Shown in pieces: positions 62,425-64,000 of a DNA stretch of 64,000 bases. Numbering within the stretch: the first letter of the stretch is position 1; every line of letters starts with the position of its first letter. This DNA is from Promethearchaeota archaeon (lineage in GTDB: Archaea; Asgardarchaeota; Lokiarchaeia; Sigynarchaeales; SOKP01). The DNA lies in NCBI GenBank assembly GCA_016839845.1, contig JAEOTL010000062.1, positions 1 to 64,000 on the forward strand, written 5' to 3'. The translations under genes and the position numbers were made by a program. A model generated the notes under the pieces. The model ran no database searches and had not been told where the DNA came from. It saw nothing but the letters and a program-made list of their open reading frames with translations.

Positions 62425-64000
62425 TATGCTTGATTCTGAAACTGATGAAATATTACAGGCGGAAGAACTTATAAAAGAAAACAAGATGGATGAGGCACTC
62501 GTCCTATTTAGGAGAATTGAAGTTAAAGCTTGGACAGATTATAACAAAGGTTATTATAAAAAGGCGTTACATTCGGCACTTAAATGTAAAGATTTATATG
62601 AAAAAATCGGGAATAAAATATTCATAGCTGAGAATTTAATACTGATAGGGTATTCATATATTTTTACAGGTGATAACAATACTGGTCTGATTTACGGGCA
62701 GAAAAGCTTAAAACTCTATGAGGAATTGGAAAATCAAGAAGGTATAGCCAATAGCCTATCCTTGATAGGAGTTGTTTATAATTATAAGGGTAAACTCGAC
62801 CAAGCAATCGAATTCTTTGAGAAAAGTTTGTCTATAGAAGAAATTAATCCTCGTCAAAAGGTTGGATTACTTTATAATTTAGGAAATGTAATCTACTGGA
62901 AAGGAGAAATAGATAAATCGTTAAAATATTGTGAGAGTGCTCTTGAACTTGTTGAGGATATGGATGTGGACATGGGTATGGATAAGAATATTGCATTAAT
63001 TCTACTTCAAATCGGAAATATTTATCATGTTAAAGGTGATTATAAAAAAGCTGTAGAATATGATAGACGTGCATTAGTAATTTCTGAAAGCAAAGGATTG
63101 ATTTTTCCTCTTGGATTAATTTTAGAATGCTTAATTCTCGTCTTAAGAAATTCAAATGCTCCCCTTGAAGAAGCTAAGAAATATGTTGATCGTTTACAAG
63201 AATTAGCTGAGCAAAATCCTAAAAATAAAACGCTTAATCATCAATATTTACTTGGGCGAGCAGGGATATTACTAACATATAGTTCTCGCACACAGGATCG
63301 TGCTGAAGCAGAGCTTCTTCTGAAACAAATTGTTAAAGATAAGATATCTAATCCTCCAACCCATATTTATGCCATATTGACCCTTTGTGAATATCTTATT
63401 GAAGAATTAAAAATATCGAATGATTCAAGAGTATTGGATGAAATTAATCCTTTGATTGACCGTTTACTTTATATAGCTGAGAAAACAAACTCGTATTTAT
63501 ATCAAGTTCAAGCTAAAATTATACAATCAAAGTTAGCATTAATTCAGATGAATTTTAAGGAAGCAAAAACAATCTTAGCACAAGCTCAGAAAATCGCAGA
63601 ATCTCACGATTTATATGGAATAGCTCAACAAATTTCAAGTGAACATGATCATATACTTGAGCAAAAGGAAATGTGGGAGCAACTTAAAAAGATAAAAGCT
63701 CCAATGGAGGAACGTGTAAATTTAGCTTCTTTTGACAGAATTATTGCCCAAATGCAAGGACGTCGTGCCTTAGAGCCACCAGAATTAGTCGAGGAAGAAC
63801 CCATTTTGCTTCTGATCATGGATAAAAGTGGAATTTCATATTTTAATTACCCCTTTAGTAAGGATTGGGATTATAATTGGCTTTTTAGCTCATTCATGTC
63901 CGCTTTTGAGACATTTAGCTCTGAAATCTTTTCTGAATCTATTGATAGAATCAAAATAGGTGAGAATATAATCCTTATAAACCCAATTGAATCCTTTCTG
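62425..64000 (+). CDS. TPR protein with longin/roadblock-like domain, paralog 5 (cut by window end)
   Basis: This open frame starts at ATG 62425 and continues past the end of the window without a stop (525 codons visible). It parallels paralog 4 throughout: E-L-I-K-E-N-K-M-D-E-A-L, TPRs such as YNYKGKLDQAIEFFEKSL and YHVKGDYKKAVEYDRRAL, D-R-A-E-A-E-L-L-L-K, AKTILAQAQKIAE, and the start of the C-terminal domain (PILLLIMDKSGISYFNY). In that domain the E-G-G-V of other copies reads K-S-G-I, closer to the stand-alone protein at 30389. It is in an operon with paralog 4. Confidence 0.8.

Overview
The window is AT-rich (roughly one third G+C by eye) and looks archaeal. TATA-type promoters are visible (for example 121-130 and 33161-33168), Shine-Dalgarno sites are of the GGTGAT/GGAGG type, and T-runs follow several genes. 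The gene content suggests an Asgard archaeon of the Lokiarchaeia type: many TPR proteins with a C-terminal longin/roadblock-like domain, a PH-like plus zinc-ribbon protein, a surface protein with a C-terminal membrane anchor, and large families of lipid and redox enzymes. The taxonomic call is inference; no rRNA or tRNA gene was seen.

Layout. 0.2-4.2 kb: a surface protein and FeoA/FeoB iron uptake. 4.2-6.3 kb: a zinc-ribbon coiled-coil protein, a metallo-beta-lactamase hydrolase and a DUF1326-like protein. 6.4-16.9 kb: a hydrolase-rich stretch with two type-B carboxylesterases, a degenerate glycerophosphodiesterase, three tandem alpha/beta hydrolases, an SDR, an alkylsulfatase-like metallo-beta-lactamase protein and a hotdog thioesterase. 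17-26.7 kb: two MFS exporters, membrane proteins, a zinc-ribbon/HEPN-like protein, a double GNAT, two histidine phosphatases and a fourth alpha/beta hydrolase. 26.7-31.2 kb: a frameshifted small gene, an acyl-CoA synthetase overlapping an HSL-type hydrolase, a thioesterase and a stand-alone longin-like protein. 31.4-36.3 kb: a ferredoxin-nitroreductase, a structured RNA candidate, a Cys-rich MarR regulator next to ArsM, a PH/zinc-ribbon protein and a DsrE-DsrF-DsrH operon. 36.3-49.4 kb: a redox island with three old-yellow-enzyme/dienoyl-CoA-reductase-like proteins, a CCG-domain Fe-S protein and three GlcD-like FAD oxidases; a fourth lies at 59.0 kb. 49.5-64 kb: a membrane protein with the longin-like domain, a sulfatase, a Doc/Fic toxin-antitoxin pair and five TPR/longin-like genes, the last cut by the window end.

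How it fits together. Acyl-CoA ligase, thioesterases, dienoyl-CoA-reductase-like flavoproteins, SDR, esterases and FAD/Fe-S oxidoreductases suggest breakdown or remodelling of lipids or other carboxylic acids, feeding electrons to flavin/Fe-S carriers. Most families occur as local paralog sets (2 esterases, 4 alpha/beta hydrolases, 2 MFS, 2 phosphatases, 3 OYE, 4 FAD oxidases, 5 TPR proteins), so tandem duplication is the main force shaping the region.

The most notable observations are: (1) the FAD-oxidase paralogs appear to start at AUU or AUC codons behind good Shine-Dalgarno sites; (2) there is an unassigned multibranched RNA candidate at 32256-32382; (3) the dimers of one longin-like domain recur as TPR fusions, a membrane fusion and a stand-alone protein; (4) a CCGAA/TTCGG operator is shared by marR and arsM; (5) two probable small genes lie in intergenic DNA, at 45818-45973 (intact) and 26719-26947 (one-base frameshift).
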